The position numbers and the translations under genes were made by a program. This document shows, piece after piece, positions 39,339-48,609 of a stretch of DNA of 52,169 nucleotides. A model generated the notes under the pieces. It saw only the letters and a program-made list of their open reading frames with translations. It ran no database searches and was not told the DNA's origin. Source of the stretch: an uncultured Dokdonia sp. (lineage in GTDB: Bacteria; Bacteroidota; Bacteroidia; Flavobacteriales; Flavobacteriaceae); contig NZ_CALEMI010000041.1 of the NCBI RefSeq assembly GCF_937910895.1, forward strand, positions 1 to 52,169, in the 5' to 3' direction. The number at the start of each line of letters is the position of its first letter. Position 1 is the first letter of the stretch.

Positions 39339-41558
39339 TTAGGTTTTAGACTTCGTAAATGCATTGTTTAAATTACGCAATATCGTAGTTAAAAACTGAG
39401 AGATATCATAAGGCTTTAATATGATGTCATTCATTCCTGAATTCATAATAGTGGCTCTCATTTCATCTAGCTCTACAGCCGTAAGTGCTACAATAGGGAC
39501 ATCGGGATTAAATTTTCTAATGGCTTTTGTAGCTTGGACACCATCTACCTTAGGCATGTGTATATCCATAAGAATAAGATCATAATTATTTTCTTTTACT
39601 AGAGCAATAGCTTGCTCACCATCATCGGCAAGAGAACATTTAAACTGACGTTTTTCAAGAATTTTTTGAGTAATCTTTTGGTTAATACGATTATCATCTA
39701 CTACGAGGATATGGACATTCTCAAAAATATGGATCGCGTCTCCTTCTTCATAATTTTGTTTTTCCTCTTTTTTCTCATCAGCTACATTAGCTTCCAGATT
39801 TATAGTAAATGTAAATGTTGAGCCTTTACCCATTTCACTCTCTACCATTATTTCACTATCATATAATGCTAAAAGTTTTTTTACGATAGGTAGTCCAAGC
39901 CCTGTTCCTTGATAGTTATAATTACGGTTTTCTACTTGAGAGAATTCTTCAAAAATTGTTTTTTGTTTACTTAAAGGAATACCAATACCATCATCCTTAA
40001 CGATAAACCTTGTTTTATATAATCCTTCTTTAGTTTTCTCTATCAGATCAATCGAGACCCAGATATTTCCATCTTCATTAAATTTTATAGCATTTCCAAT
40101 AAGATTCATAAGTATTTGGGAAAGCCTTACATAATCTCCAATTTGTTTATCAGGGAGATTTTCATCAATATGTAAATGAATTTTATTATTATTTTGCTCT
40201 AAGCTAAACTCAAAAGAGCGTATAATACTTTTTGCAAGACTAGATAATCGATATGATGTTTTTTCTAATGTAATCCCATTGGCATCCATCTTATTGATAA
40301 GAAGAACATCATTGATAAGCGCTAGTAAATAATCTGCCGAAAATTTTAAGGACTTAAGATCTTCCTTATTTTTGCTTGTAGTATCTTCTAGTAGTATAGA
40401 AGAAAGTCCAATGACCCCATATAATGGCGTACGCAACTCATGACTAACAGTAGAAAAAAATTGCGTTTTAAGTTTTGATAAGCGCTCAGCATTATCCTTA
40501 GCAGCCATCAACTGATTATTTTTTTCGTGTAAACGTTTAATATATTTTTTTCTGGATTTAAAAGCAAAAATGATAGCTATAAGAGCAATCAGTAGGATAA
40601 GAGATGCAATGATAAAAATATTACGTAAATCTTTAGATTTTTCAATAAGCTTATCATTTATAAGTTGCTCCTTCCTAGCAGAATCAATAGTACGCTCATA
40701 TTCTTTAATATTAAAACGAGTATTAGCGGCTTGAATCTCTCTTAATTTATCAGCCTTAAACTTTTTTTCATCGAGTACTTTCGCTTTTTTTAATAGCCCA
40801 TAAGCTTTCTCATAATCTTCTTGTATTTCAACAAGATTACCATAGTATTTATAAAATTCTAAAGCTTCAGATGGGAATTTTTCTTTTTCAAGAACTTTTT
40901 CCACTTCTATAAATGCTTCTTCAGCTAACGCATAATTCCCTTTTTGTGTATGATATCTACCAAACAGTAATTTTAAACCAACAATATCTCTAGGATATAA
41001 GGTATCTCTTTTAAATAAATTTTCAACTTGGAGAAGATAAGGAATAGCTTCATCTGCTAAATTTTCGTCTATGTACGTCCAAGCAATGTTTAAAAGAGGC
41101 GTGATGTTCTCAAGCTCATATCCCTGAATCGTATTGATCTCAATACTCTTTTTATAATAATCAATACCTTTTTGATAATTTTGTTTTTCGTCAGACTCTA
41201 CGTTTCCTAAATTTATATATGCCCAAGAAAGTAAAGAATCCATTTTTTCTTCCTGTAAAATAGAAAGCGCTTTCTCATAATTCAATCTCGCTTGGAGCGT
41301 ATCTTTCATTTCTGTGTTGACAGAACCCATCAAGTCATAGCCCATAAAAGTATAATACGCGTTATTCTGATCTTTTCCTTCAGAGATAATTTGAGTAGCA
41401 ATCTCAATAGCATTTGTATACTCTAAATCATCTAAAATAGCGTACGCTCGATCACTTAAACGCTCAATACTATCTTTAGAAATAGGGGTTTGTTGTGCGT
41501 AAAATGAGTAACTAACACAAAGACAAAAGAAGAAGCTATAATAGAATTTACACTTCAT
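39339..41558 (-). CDS. TPR-sensor hybrid histidine kinase
   Basis: From ATG 41558 (MKCKFYYSFFFCLCVSYSFYAQ, signal peptide) the protein is 739 aa. A periplasmic sensor of tandem TPR repeats (AIEIATQIISEGKDQNNAYY, AYINLGNVESDEK, GIDYYKKSIEINT, ALEFYKYYGNLVE) reaches about residue 290. One TM helix follows (FIIASLILLIALIAIIFAF, about 313-331), then a short coiled coil, HisKA with VSHELRTPLYGVIGLS (His near 372), HATPase (NLIGNAIKFNEDGN, KDDGIGIPLSKQ, GTGLGLPIVKK) and a fused receiver with the acceptor Asp in DLILMDIHMPKVDG near 664. With no DNA-binding domain, it must pass the signal through a phosphotransfer protein elsewhere. Confidence 0.93.
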   Translation of the reverse strand: MKCKFYYSFFFCLCVSYSFYAQQTPISKDSIERLSDRAYAILDDLEYTNAIEIATQIISEGKDQNNAYYTFMGYDLMGSVNTEMKDTLQARLNYEKALSILQEEKMDSLLSWAYINLGNVESDEKQNYQKGIDYYKKSIEINTIQGYELENITPLLNIAWTYIDENLADEAIPYLLQVENLFKRDTLYPRDIVGLKLLFGRYHTQKGNYALAEEAFIEVEKVLEKEKFPSEALEFYKYYGNLVEIQEDYEKAYGLLKKAKVLDEKKFKADKLREIQAANTRFNIKEYERTIDSARKEQLINDKLIEKSKDLRNIFIIASLILLIALIAIIFAFKSRKKYIKRLHEKNNQLMAAKDNAERLSKLKTQFFSTVSHELRTPLYGVIGLSSILLEDTTSKNKEDLKSLKFSADYLLALINDVLLINKMDANGITLEKTSYRLSSLAKSIIRSFEFSLEQNNNKIHLHIDENLPDKQIGDYVRLSQILMNLIGNAIKFNEDGNIWVSIDLIEKTKEGLYKTRFIVKDDGIGIPLSKQKTIFEEFSQVENRNYNYQGTGLGLPIVKKLLALYDSEIMVESEMGKGSTFTFTINLEANVADEKKEEKQNYEEGDAIHIFENVHILVVDDNRINQKITQKILEKRQFKCSLADDGEQAIALVKENNYDLILMDIHMPKVDGVQATKAIRKFNPDVPIVALTAVELDEMRATIMNSGMNDIILKPYDISQFLTTILRNLNNAFTKSKT

Positions 41559-41582
41559 ATATGTATGATTATGGGGCTGTGA

Positions 41583-41613
41583 CAAAATTACTTATAAACA
41601 ATAGGATACACAA
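41583..41613 (-). promoter_or_regulatory. Promoter of the hybrid kinase gene
   Basis: Minus-strand TTG (41613-41611), 20 nt, then TAATTTTG (41590-41583), a good fit to the Bacteroidota consensus. Predicted leader about 19 nt. Confidence 0.55.
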
Positions 41614-41670
41614 GAATAGATTTACCTCTCAAAAAACATATACTTTTTAACGAAATCCATACCTTTATAT

Positions 41671-42147
41671 ATGCACAAGGTATACATAAAGAGTCCATTA
41701 GGAACTTTGGAAATCGAAGGAGACAATCAAGGCATAGTAGCCATTACTTTTTTAGATCAAGAAGTAACCCCAACAGCTACGATACCTGAAATTTTACAAG
41801 AAGTCGTAAAACAACTTGATGAGTATTTCACAAAAAAAAGGACTGTTTTTGAGTTAAAACTAAATCCTCAAGGAACTAATTTTCAAACCCAGGTTTGGCG
41901 TACATTACAAACGGTTCCTTTTGGAAAAACAGCCTCCTATTTAGACATGGCAAAAATGCTTGGAGATTCCAAAGTGATTCGCGCAGCAGCAAGTGCAAAC
42001 GGTAAAAACCCTATAGCGGTTGTTATTCCGTGTCATCGAGTGATAGGAAGTGATGGCTCACTAACGGGATATGCAGGAGGCTTACATCGTAAAAAATGGT
42101 TGTTAGAACACGAGAGTCCTGTACGACAAGGCTCTCTTTTTAATTAA
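41671..42147 (+). CDS. ogt: Methylated-DNA--protein-cysteine methyltransferase
   Basis: A 158-aa suicide repair protein that removes methyl groups from O6-methylguanine. The acceptor Cys is in VVIPCHRVIGSDGSLTGYAG, preceded by the DNA-binding helix (FGKTASYLDMAKMLGDSKVI with the Arg finger region RAAASANGKNPI). The N-terminal domain is short, as in Ogt-type enzymes without an Ada regulatory domain. It is divergent from the hybrid kinase gene. A near-match -7 box (TACCTTTA) precedes the ATG. Confidence 0.94.
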   Translation: MHKVYIKSPLGTLEIEGDNQGIVAITFLDQEVTPTATIPEILQEVVKQLDEYFTKKRTVFELKLNPQGTNFQTQVWRTLQTVPFGKTASYLDMAKMLGDSKVIRAAASANGKNPIAVVIPCHRVIGSDGSLTGYAGGLHRKKWLLEHESPVRQGSLFN

Positions 42148-42186
42148 AAAATCAATGCTAGTATTTAAATACAATATTTCGCTGTT

Positions 42187-43353
42187 ATGAAGTACATAAA
42201 GAAGTTTTTAAAAGGATTCATTAGTATTATCCTCCTCCTTGTTATTATTGCTTATTTAACAGATTACGAGTACATTTTAAAAGGAGTTCGAGTGGTGTAT
42301 ATGACAGGACATGTAACAGCCTACATAGACGATTATTCTCATTTTGAAAATGAAGAAATAGCAAATGGCACAGCCCAACCATGGCCATTACACAAAGCAT
42401 ACAATACTACCAAGGCGACTTCTCAGCTACAAGAAACACACAATAAACTAGGAACTGTTGCTTTTCTTATCATAAAAAATGATAGTATCTGGTATGAAGA
42501 CTATGCAGAAGAAGATGGAACAACGTATGGTCCCACGTCAAAAACAAATTCATTTTCCATGGCAAAAAGCATCACAAGCGCCTTATTAGGAAAAGCCATT
42601 CAAGATGGATATATAAAAAGCTTAGACCAGCCTTTAGGAGATTTTTTTGAGCAATATAACACCAGTGCTACCACGGTAGGAGACCTATCTTCTATGGCAT
42701 CTGGGTTAGATTGGGAAGAAAGCTATACAAGCCCATTTAGTGTAACCGCAAGAGCCTATTATGATGACGATCTCGCCGAGACCATTCTCAATCAAAAAGT
42801 AACAGAAACTCCCGGAGTATCCTTTAAATACCTAAGCGGTAACACACAATTATTAGGGATGGTTATAGAAAAAGCGACAGGAAAAAAACTAGCAAACTAC
42901 GTATCTGAAAGTTTTTGGAAACCACTGGGCATGGAGCAATCGGCGCTTTGGCAAGTAGACGATGAAGACAATAGACTTGCAAAAACATACTGCTGTATTG
43001 CAAGCAATGCTAGAGATTTTGCAAAATTTGGAAAACTCTATAAAGACCAAGGCAAATGGAATGGAGAACCGCTTCTAGACGCCGCTTTTGTCTCAAAATC
43101 AATACAACCTAGATTTCCAGAAGACGATATGTATGGCTATGGTTTCTGGCTTAGCAATCACAGAAATAAAGACATATTTGTGATGCGAGGCATCTTAGGT
43201 CAGTATGTAATTACCATTCCAGAAGACAATCTTATTATTGTGAGATTAGGTCATAAAAGAGGGAACTTTGTGCCAGGTGCTTCCTTTACAGAAGATTTTT
43301 TTATCTATGTAGATGAGGCGTATGCGATGCTTACTAATTCTTCAAAATCGTAA
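42187..43353 (+). CDS. Serine hydrolase, class C beta-lactamase family
   Basis: A 388-aa protein with an N-terminal membrane anchor or signal (FLKGFISIILLLVIIAYL). The nucleophile motif SxxK is SMAKS (near residue 127), within TNSFSMAKSITSALLGKAI. The second motif region is KYLSGNTQLLGMVIEKATGK, resembling 6-aminohexanoate-dimer hydrolase-type members of the family. YGYGFWLSNHRN is near the C-terminus. It should act as an esterase or amidase in the periplasm; substrate unknown. It may be co-transcribed with ogt (39-nt gap). Confidence 0.88.
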   Translation: MKYIKKFLKGFISIILLLVIIAYLTDYEYILKGVRVVYMTGHVTAYIDDYSHFENEEIANGTAQPWPLHKAYNTTKATSQLQETHNKLGTVAFLIIKNDSIWYEDYAEEDGTTYGPTSKTNSFSMAKSITSALLGKAIQDGYIKSLDQPLGDFFEQYNTSATTVGDLSSMASGLDWEESYTSPFSVTARAYYDDDLAETILNQKVTETPGVSFKYLSGNTQLLGMVIEKATGKKLANYVSESFWKPLGMEQSALWQVDDEDNRLAKTYCCIASNARDFAKFGKLYKDQGKWNGEPLLDAAFVSKSIQPRFPEDDMYGYGFWLSNHRNKDIFVMRGILGQYVITIPEDNLIIVRLGHKRGNFVPGASFTEDFFIYVDEAYAMLTNSSKS

Positions 43354-43375
43354 ACGACCACTCTCTATTTATTGG

Positions 43376-43481
43376 GCGTGACCTTTATCCTGAAACAAGT
43401 TCAGGAATTAGGTCAGGCTTTCCGCTACAATTCCTCCCACACAAAAGTGTGGTGCGGGATTTTCACTACAATCCTTCACGC
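43376..43481. repeat. Branched structured intergenic element (about 106 nt)
   Basis: GCGTGA at 43376-43381 can pair with TCACGC at 43476-43481, closing the element. Inside are a hairpin TGACCT-TTA-TCCTGAA / TTCAGGA-ATT-AGGTCA (43379-43415) and a second one CCCACAC-AAAA-GTGTGG (about 43436-43452). From memory it resembles a non-coding repeat seen between genes of many Flavobacteriaceae. Only one copy is in this window. Confidence 0.5.
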
Positions 43482-43554
43482 AAAAAAAATCTAAAATCGT
43501 ATCTATGAGTGATATATAAAAACACTTTCTTATTTTAGAACTTTAAATAAAACG

Positions 43555-44268
43555 ATGATATCAAAGTTAAAACTTGAAAATATTCTCTTTTTAGATATCG
43601 AAACAGTGCCTCAAGCCATTAGTTTTGATACGCTAGATGATACGACAAAAGCGCTTTATGCAGATAAAACTAAATATCTACGTAAAGAGGAGTTTACACC
43701 AGAAGACTATTATGAACGTGCAGGGATTTGGGCAGAATTTGGAAAAATAGTATGTATCTCTGTCGGTTATTTTAAAATAACAGGAGATAACAGATCCTTT
43801 AGAACCACTTCTTTCCATGGAGATGAGCAAACGCTTCTTGTAGAATTTAAAAACCTATTAGAAACACACTTTAATAGAACCAACCATCTATTATGTGCAC
43901 ACAACGGGAAAGAATTTGATTTTCCATACATAGCAAGACGTATGATCATACATGGGATTGAACTCCCTTACAAATTGAATTTGTTTGGAAAAAAACCGTG
44001 GGAAGTACCTCATCTTGATACGCTCGATTTATGGAAGTTTGGAGATTACAAACATTACACATCACTCAAGTTACTCACTCATATTTTAGGCATTCCTTCA
44101 CCAAAAGACGATATCGATGGAAGTGAGGTTAGAGATGTATATTATGAAGAAGGAGATATCGACAGAATTATTGTTTACTGTGAAAAAGACACACTAGCAG
44201 TTGCTCAGATTCTGCTTAGATTACGTAATGAAGAATTACTAGAGCCACACGAGGTTATTTCCGTTTGA
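43555..44268 (+). CDS. PolB-like 3'-5' exonuclease
   Basis: A 237-aa DEDD-type exonuclease without a polymerase domain (predicted PolB-like 3'-5' exonuclease family). Exo I is LFLDIETVPQ (Asp and Glu near 13-15), Exo II is CAHNGKEFDFPYIARRM, and Exo III is VYCEKDTLAVAQILL. It should trim DNA or RNA 3' ends in the cytosol. It is a lone gene between the structured element and a bidirectional terminator. No partner can be inferred from the neighbours. Confidence 0.9.
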   Translation: MISKLKLENILFLDIETVPQAISFDTLDDTTKALYADKTKYLRKEEFTPEDYYERAGIWAEFGKIVCISVGYFKITGDNRSFRTTSFHGDEQTLLVEFKNLLETHFNRTNHLLCAHNGKEFDFPYIARRMIIHGIELPYKLNLFGKKPWEVPHLDTLDLWKFGDYKHYTSLKLLTHILGIPSPKDDIDGSEVRDVYYEEGDIDRIIVYCEKDTLAVAQILLRLRNEELLEPHEVISV

Positions 44269-44300
44269 TAAAAGCGATCAATTCTAATATGTATAAAACA

Positions 44301-44329
44301 AAAACCCCGGTCAACGACCGGGATTTTCT
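44301..44329. terminator. Bidirectional terminator between exonuclease and M36 peptidase genes
   Basis: CCCGGTC (44306-44312) pairs with GACCGGG (44316-44322) around AAC, flanked by an A-run and a T-run. Confidence 0.88.
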
Positions 44330-44364
44330 ATTCATAATAAAATGGTTAGTGTCAAAGAATATGA

Positions 44365-47300
44365 CTATTTTTTAATGAACCTTTTGATCATGGTATTACC
44401 ATTTACCTCTATTTCTAGAACATAAACGCCAGCATCAAGGTTTGACACATCTACAGTTTCTGTAAATGCTCCTTTACGTACAACTTGCCCTAACATATTA
44501 TATATGGTGAGTGTTTGTGCATCTGCACCTGTTACTTGTACATTAAGTTGTCCTCTAGTCACTGGATTAGGGAAGATTGAGAAGTCAAATACTGTGTTTT
44601 CAGAAATCTCATTTCCTGCTGGAGTTTGCCCAAAATTAGCTGAACTACTCACATTTACGATATAATCTTCTACTTCTCCATAAGTAAAGCTTTCACAAGC
44701 TGTAGGCGCTGCGTTATACTTCATGGATACTCTCATACGAGTAGGTCCTTGCGCTGCTCCTGCTGGCACAGTGATGGTACCTGTGATAGGAGTTGCTTGT
44801 GTGGGTGCTCTTGAGAATGCGGTTTCTCCTGTATCTGCAAAGTCACCATCTCTATTCCAATCTATAAATACAGCATACGCTTCATTATACACGGTACTTG
44901 TCCAAGTAGGCGTAATAGTGATAGAAGCACTTCCACTTAAATTAGTAGACAGGTTTGTAAAATCTTGGTATCCACCAGCACCTGTTCCAGAAGCATTATT
45001 AATACTTCCTATCTGTACTCGACTGATATATTCATCGTTTGTATTTTGTCCATTAGACGCACAATATCCTGAAGGTGGGTTAGGATCATTTCCTCCCCCT
45101 GCGACAAGACGTGTATTATCTATGGCAACATCCGACTGCCAAGTACCTCCAGTAATACGGTTGAAACGCAATTGAATTGCACCTCCCACATAAGCTGCAA
45201 GATCTATAGTCACGTTATTCCATTGGTTTCCTTGGTTTCCTGTTTGACTCCAAAGACTTGTCCAAGAAGTTGCGTTGTCTGTACTTACTTCGAGCGCTAT
45301 ATTTCCTCCATCAGTAGATCCAAACATGTGGTAATCAAAGATAAAAGAAGCATCTGTTTCTGCACTTAAGTCAAAACAAGGTGAGTTAATAATAGCGCGT
45401 TTGTTAGGGAATCCAGTTCCGTTACCTGATGCTTCTACATATAGATAGAAAGAACCGTTAGATCCAGAAGTAGGTCCTGTTCCGCTAGAAGGTGTTCCTG
45501 CCGAGTCACGCGTCCAGTTAAGATCGTCTCCACTTGCTTGTGACCATAAGCCTAAGTTAGCTTCAAAGCTTTCGCCGTAAGGCAAGGAGTTAACGCCTCC
45601 CGTACATCCTCCAGAAGGAGGAGGTGTTGTACTAGTTGTTGCAGAGACTGCATTGCTATTTGCAGATACATTACCAGCAGCATCTTTCGCTCTAACAGAG
45701 AATTGATAGGTAGTTCCTTCTGCAAGTCCAGTTACATTCGCTGTTGTTGCGGTTACTTCTCCTAAGTTATTCGCTCCTTGGAATACATCATAAGCGGTTA
45801 CGCCTACATTATCAGTAGAAGCCGTCCACGAAAGAGCTACCGAGCTAGTTGTGACACCTGTTACCGATAAGTTTGTCGGTACGGTAGGTGCTTGCGTATC
45901 TCCTGCTTGTGCTCCTGAAATACCAAAAGCATCGATAGCGATATCTCCAGCCCAAGAGGTGTTAGTTGTTGCTTTAAAGCGCAATTGCACAGTATTTCCG
46001 CTATAGGCAGCAAGACTTACATCCTGATTTACCCAAGCGGCACCTTGATCTCCTGTTTGCGACCATATTTCTGTCCAAGTGTTTTCTCCATCTAATCTTG
46101 CTTCAAGTCTTACAGTTCCTACAGAAGTACCTGTCATTTGATAATGGAAATTAGCTGTTGGAGAACTTACTCCTGCTAAGTTGAAACAAGGAGAGTTTAA
46201 GATAGTTGTTTTTCCTCCGAAGTTAGGATCAGAAGCTTCTACGTATACATAGTATGATCCTTGAAACGCTGCGGTAGGTCCTGTTCCAGTAGACGGTGTT
46301 CCACCAGTTCTTAGTGTCCAATCAAAATCATCACCTGATCCTTGTGACCAAGCACCTAAGGTGTTTTCAAAACCTTCATTGTATGGGAAACTAGCTACCG
46401 TAGAATCACACGTTGCTGGTGGTGGTGGACCAGAACATCCGCTTACAAAAGAAGCCGTTTGATCTGTATTTGTATTTGTACCTCCATTGGTGTTTTCAAC
46501 AGCATCAACTCCTACACCTCTTCTTGCAAAAGCATCCCAGATTAAACAGTTATACTGTCCTCCATAAAGGTCTTGATCTGCTTGAAGAATACCATCACGT
46601 CCAGAAACATATCCTGGATTATTAGCGGTGTTTTTAAGTCCTTCTGTAACAAGAGCCATGGCAATGTTATTTCCTCCTGTTCCTGTGTATTGATTATTGT
46701 CATATCCTTCAAGATCAATTAGATCCCAAGTCATATCCCATAATATAGTAGCAAATCCATATCCTACTCCGTGAGGAACAACCAGACTTGACACATCATT
46801 GTAATCTGTACCGTTTACAGCTAAATCTGTAGAATATCTGGTTGGACGAATTCCAGGGCCATCGGTAGCTTGTCCAATAGCATAGGTGCCCACGCCTCTT
46901 GCCGTATTTCTATCGTCACCTGGACGAATTGTCATGACTAAACCAAACCAGTCAGACCATCCTTCTCCCATTTGTTCGGATCCTCCTAAAGCATTTGTTC
47001 CTGGACCTCCTACAAGACGTGTAGAAATACCATGACCATACTCGTGCGCAATGATTACATTATCTAAATCTCCATCTCTTGTTGGGTTTGTAAATAAGAA
47101 CATTTGCATTCTCGGATTTTGACCATCTGGAGGTGTACCGAAGTTAGCATTATTTGTTCCACTACCATCTTGCGCATCTGCATTTACAGAATCACTTCCA
47201 GCACCTCCGTTTCCATAGTTATTTTCTTGAAAGTTTCCAGAAGCTTCGTTGAATCCGTATTGGTACCAAACATCATGCATGATATTATTCCAGTAGAATA

Positions 47301-48339
47301 AGTTAGTTGTTGCAGCAGGCAAGAATGTAGATGGCGCATTGTTTAAATTTAAAGGAAAATCAAAATTTAATCCGCTACCTCCATTAGGGCGTGTTCCTGA
47401 ACCATTGTTACCGTTTGTATCTTCTTGGGCTAGGACATTGTTACCTACGGTGGTTGTGAATTCTGCACCAGCAGCACCATTTGTATCATGCCATCCAAAA
47501 GGAGATGCAGTTGCATTAGCAGGGTCTGTTACAATAGTACGATTTCCATGATTAGGACTTTCTATTCCTAATGGATATACATTGTAAGATCCTCCTCCTA
47601 CTAAAGTTGCATCTACAGATGTCATTGTATATGCTATAGGTCCCATCTCAACAGTTTCTTCTGTTGAAGCGCTTTCATGACCATGCTCAGCATGATCTGG
47701 CGTTCCAAAACTACAAGAAACAACCCAGTCTTCTGTTTTTAAAATAGTTCCTGAAGTAGCATCTACATGAATATTCCACCAATGTTGTCCGTCTAATGGA
47801 GAAATAGAAACTCTCCAAGTTAAAGACAAAGCTCCATCTTGATATAGATATACTTTTTCTACTTGAATAGGTTCAATGCTCACCCCAGAGTTCTCATATA
47901 CAAATACGCCTTTCGACTTTTGAGTTGAATTCAGGTTTGAGGGTGCTGAGATTCGGTGTGCATTAATAACAGTCATAATAGCACTTTCTGGTGTCATTGA
48001 AGTCTGTGTAATGCTAGCTTTTGCTCCTAAGTCATTTATAAATTGATTGATTTCCCAAGTTACTTTACCATTCGTAACCGTTAATTTATACCTACCATTT
48101 TCAATAGGTATTCCTTGATACATCTGTTGCACATATACGTGTTGTACTTGTGGGTTTAAAGATGGAACAACATCTGTGACTCTCCATTCAGAAGCATCCT
48201 GAGACGAAAAGCCAACTTCAGACTTTTCCGCATGTTTGCTCAGATAGCTCTGGACAATCCCGTCCATATTCTGTGCAATTGCAGTGAATCCTAGCAGAAA
48301 AGCTACTAAGAAAAGTGTGTACATTTTCTTCATAATCAT
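44365..48339 (-). CDS. Secreted M36 fungalysin metallopeptidase with T9SS tail
   Basis: A 1324-aa exported zinc protease. Signal peptide (MYTLFLVAFLLGFTAIAQ); propeptide with FTP-like region to about 210; the M36 catalytic domain carries HEYGHGIS (zinc ligands near 430-434) and GEGWSDWFGLVM. Then follow MAM-like domain 1 (about 646-815), a fibronectin III domain (about 816-910), MAM-like domain 2 (912-1090), a GEVED domain (GYCASNGQNTNDEY to ESFTYGEVEDYIVNV, 1090-1226), and a T9SS sorting domain (FSIFPNPVTRGQLNVQV ... KRFIKK). It probably digests environmental protein. ATG at 48333 is an equally good start. The tail is strikingly like that of the upstream subtilase. Confidence 0.94.
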   Translation of the reverse strand: MIMKKMYTLFLVAFLLGFTAIAQNMDGIVQSYLSKHAEKSEVGFSSQDASEWRVTDVVPSLNPQVQHVYVQQMYQGIPIENGRYKLTVTNGKVTWEINQFINDLGAKASITQTSMTPESAIMTVINAHRISAPSNLNSTQKSKGVFVYENSGVSIEPIQVEKVYLYQDGALSLTWRVSISPLDGQHWWNIHVDATSGTILKTEDWVVSCSFGTPDHAEHGHESASTEETVEMGPIAYTMTSVDATLVGGGSYNVYPLGIESPNHGNRTIVTDPANATASPFGWHDTNGAAGAEFTTTVGNNVLAQEDTNGNNGSGTRPNGGSGLNFDFPLNLNNAPSTFLPAATTNLFYWNNIMHDVWYQYGFNEASGNFQENNYGNGGAGSDSVNADAQDGSGTNNANFGTPPDGQNPRMQMFLFTNPTRDGDLDNVIIAHEYGHGISTRLVGGPGTNALGGSEQMGEGWSDWFGLVMTIRPGDDRNTARGVGTYAIGQATDGPGIRPTRYSTDLAVNGTDYNDVSSLVVPHGVGYGFATILWDMTWDLIDLEGYDNNQYTGTGGNNIAMALVTEGLKNTANNPGYVSGRDGILQADQDLYGGQYNCLIWDAFARRGVGVDAVENTNGGTNTNTDQTASFVSGCSGPPPPATCDSTVASFPYNEGFENTLGAWSQGSGDDFDWTLRTGGTPSTGTGPTAAFQGSYYVYVEASDPNFGGKTTILNSPCFNLAGVSSPTANFHYQMTGTSVGTVRLEARLDGENTWTEIWSQTGDQGAAWVNQDVSLAAYSGNTVQLRFKATTNTSWAGDIAIDAFGISGAQAGDTQAPTVPTNLSVTGVTTSSVALSWTASTDNVGVTAYDVFQGANNLGEVTATTANVTGLAEGTTYQFSVRAKDAAGNVSANSNAVSATTSTTPPPSGGCTGGVNSLPYGESFEANLGLWSQASGDDLNWTRDSAGTPSSGTGPTSGSNGSFYLYVEASGNGTGFPNKRAIINSPCFDLSAETDASFIFDYHMFGSTDGGNIALEVSTDNATSWTSLWSQTGNQGNQWNNVTIDLAAYVGGAIQLRFNRITGGTWQSDVAIDNTRLVAGGGNDPNPPSGYCASNGQNTNDEYISRVQIGSINNASGTGAGGYQDFTNLSTNLSGSASITITPTWTSTVYNEAYAVFIDWNRDGDFADTGETAFSRAPTQATPITGTITVPAGAAQGPTRMRVSMKYNAAPTACESFTYGEVEDYIVNVSSSANFGQTPAGNEISENTVFDFSIFPNPVTRGQLNVQVTGADAQTLTIYNMLGQVVRKGAFTETVDVSNLDAGVYVLEIEVNGNTMIKRFIKK

Positions 48340-48536
48340 TAATAATTTATTAGTTAATTAGGAACTTGTTTGAAAAAAACTCAATTTTTTGTCTAAAAAC
48401 GCGATAATCTTTCAATAAATGAAATTTAATCGATGAAAAGCACAATTTTTTTTAAGATTTCTTTAAGATTTAATTTTTTACCAAAAAGGTTAAACAAAAA
48501 CCCACTAATTCTATAGAGTTTATGAAAAAAAGATAT

Positions 48537-48600
48537 TGTAAAAACAAAAGCCCCGATATTATAAAATATCGAGGCTTTTTAACACTTCGTTTAAAGTGTT
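48537..48600 (-). terminator. Double-hairpin terminator after the subtilase gene
   Basis: Two stems follow the subtilase stop on the minus strand. AACACTT/AAGTGTT (48581-48600) comes first, then AAAAGCC...CGATATT/AATATCG-AGGCTTTT (about 48547-48579) followed by a T-rich tract. It separates the two tandem peptidase genes. Confidence 0.75.
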
Positions 48601-48609
48601 CAAGTAGTA

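Noticed and set aside
44723-47551. Several plus-strand frames of 65-150 codons antisense to the M36 peptidase
   Set aside because: Shadows of a highly repetitive Gly/Thr/Ser-rich coding sequence.
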